Assembly (NCBI GenBank): GCA_021823875.1
Contig: JAKAMD010000271.1
Coordinates: 1-5,088, forward strand
Source of the DNA: Pseudomonadota bacterium
Lineage (GTDB): Bacteria > Pseudomonadota > Alphaproteobacteria > Rhizobiales > Xanthobacteraceae
DNA: 5,088 bases
Direction of reading: 5' to 3'
Shown here: one piece after another, positions 5,086 to 5,088 of the stretch
How the letters are laid out: each line of letters starts with the position of its first letter
Position numbering within the stretch: position 1 is the first letter of the stretch
The notes under the pieces: generated by a model
Told to the model about the DNA's origin: nothing
Seen by the model: the letters and a program-made list of their open reading frames with translations, nothing else
Database searches by the model: none
Position numbers and translations under genes: made by a program

Positions 5086-5088
5086 GCA
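5082..5088 (+). CDS. korB: Start of the next gene, presumably korB (only seven bases visible)
   Basis: ATGAGCA begins at the stop codon of korA (ATGA overlap), coding Met-Ser and one base more before the window ends. AAAGAG at 5071-5076 lies five bases upstream and could act as ribosome binding site. The sequence itself says nothing about function. The name comes only from context: KorA-type gamma-alpha subunits need a beta subunit (KorB), usually encoded directly downstream. Confidence 0.55.

Overview
This window is a piece of an anaerobic aromatic-degradation locus, the central benzoyl-CoA pathway of the Thauera/Azoarcus/Magnetospirillum kind. It comes from a GC-rich, Gram-negative, facultatively or strictly anaerobic bacterium. 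The lineage cannot be fixed from the window. Gene content plus a FixK/FNR-type box (TTGATCTTCGTCAA on the minus strand) suggest a proteobacterium, perhaps an alphaproteobacterium, and that is an inference.

Layout: two transcription units diverge from a 197-nt intergenic region (3182-3378). Leftward (minus strand), in transcription order, run had (2105-3181), oah (966-2093), dch (202-969) and the first 72 codons of a class I benzoyl-CoA reductase subunit C gene, bcrC (1-217, continuing off the left edge). These genes are packed as an operon: an 11-nt gap had/oah, an ATGA overlap oah/dch and a 16-nt overlap dch/bcrC. Rightward (plus strand) run korA (3379-5085, the fused gamma-alpha subunit of a 2-oxoacid, probably 2-oxoglutarate, ferredoxin oxidoreductase) and the first seven bases of the next gene, presumably korB, which overlaps korA by ATGA at the right edge.

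How they fit together: benzoyl-CoA reductase uses ATP and reduced ferredoxin to make cyclohexa-1,5-diene-1-carbonyl-CoA. Dch hydrates it, Had oxidises the alcohol with NAD+, and Oah hydrates and hydrolytically opens the ring to 3-hydroxypimelyl-CoA, which goes to beta-oxidation. The acetyl-CoA produced is oxidised in the citric acid cycle, where KorAB gives low-potential electrons back to ferredoxin for the reductase. The window thus holds ring reduction (partial), the three post-reduction ring steps, and the electron-supply enzyme.

Regulation: the intergenic region is unusually rich in dyad symmetry. It has a near-consensus FNR/FixK box at 3278-3291, an 18-bp near-perfect palindrome in front of had (3198-3215), a 16-bp imperfect palindrome over the predicted korA -10 (3310-3325), a 10-bp perfect palindrome (3326-3335) and an 8-bp-stem hairpin in the predicted korA leader (3338-3361). 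This regulatory region is the most interesting unexplained part of the window. I found no mobile elements, RNA genes, CRISPR arrays or broken genes, and no evidence of an undescribed enzyme system; the genes themselves belong to known families.
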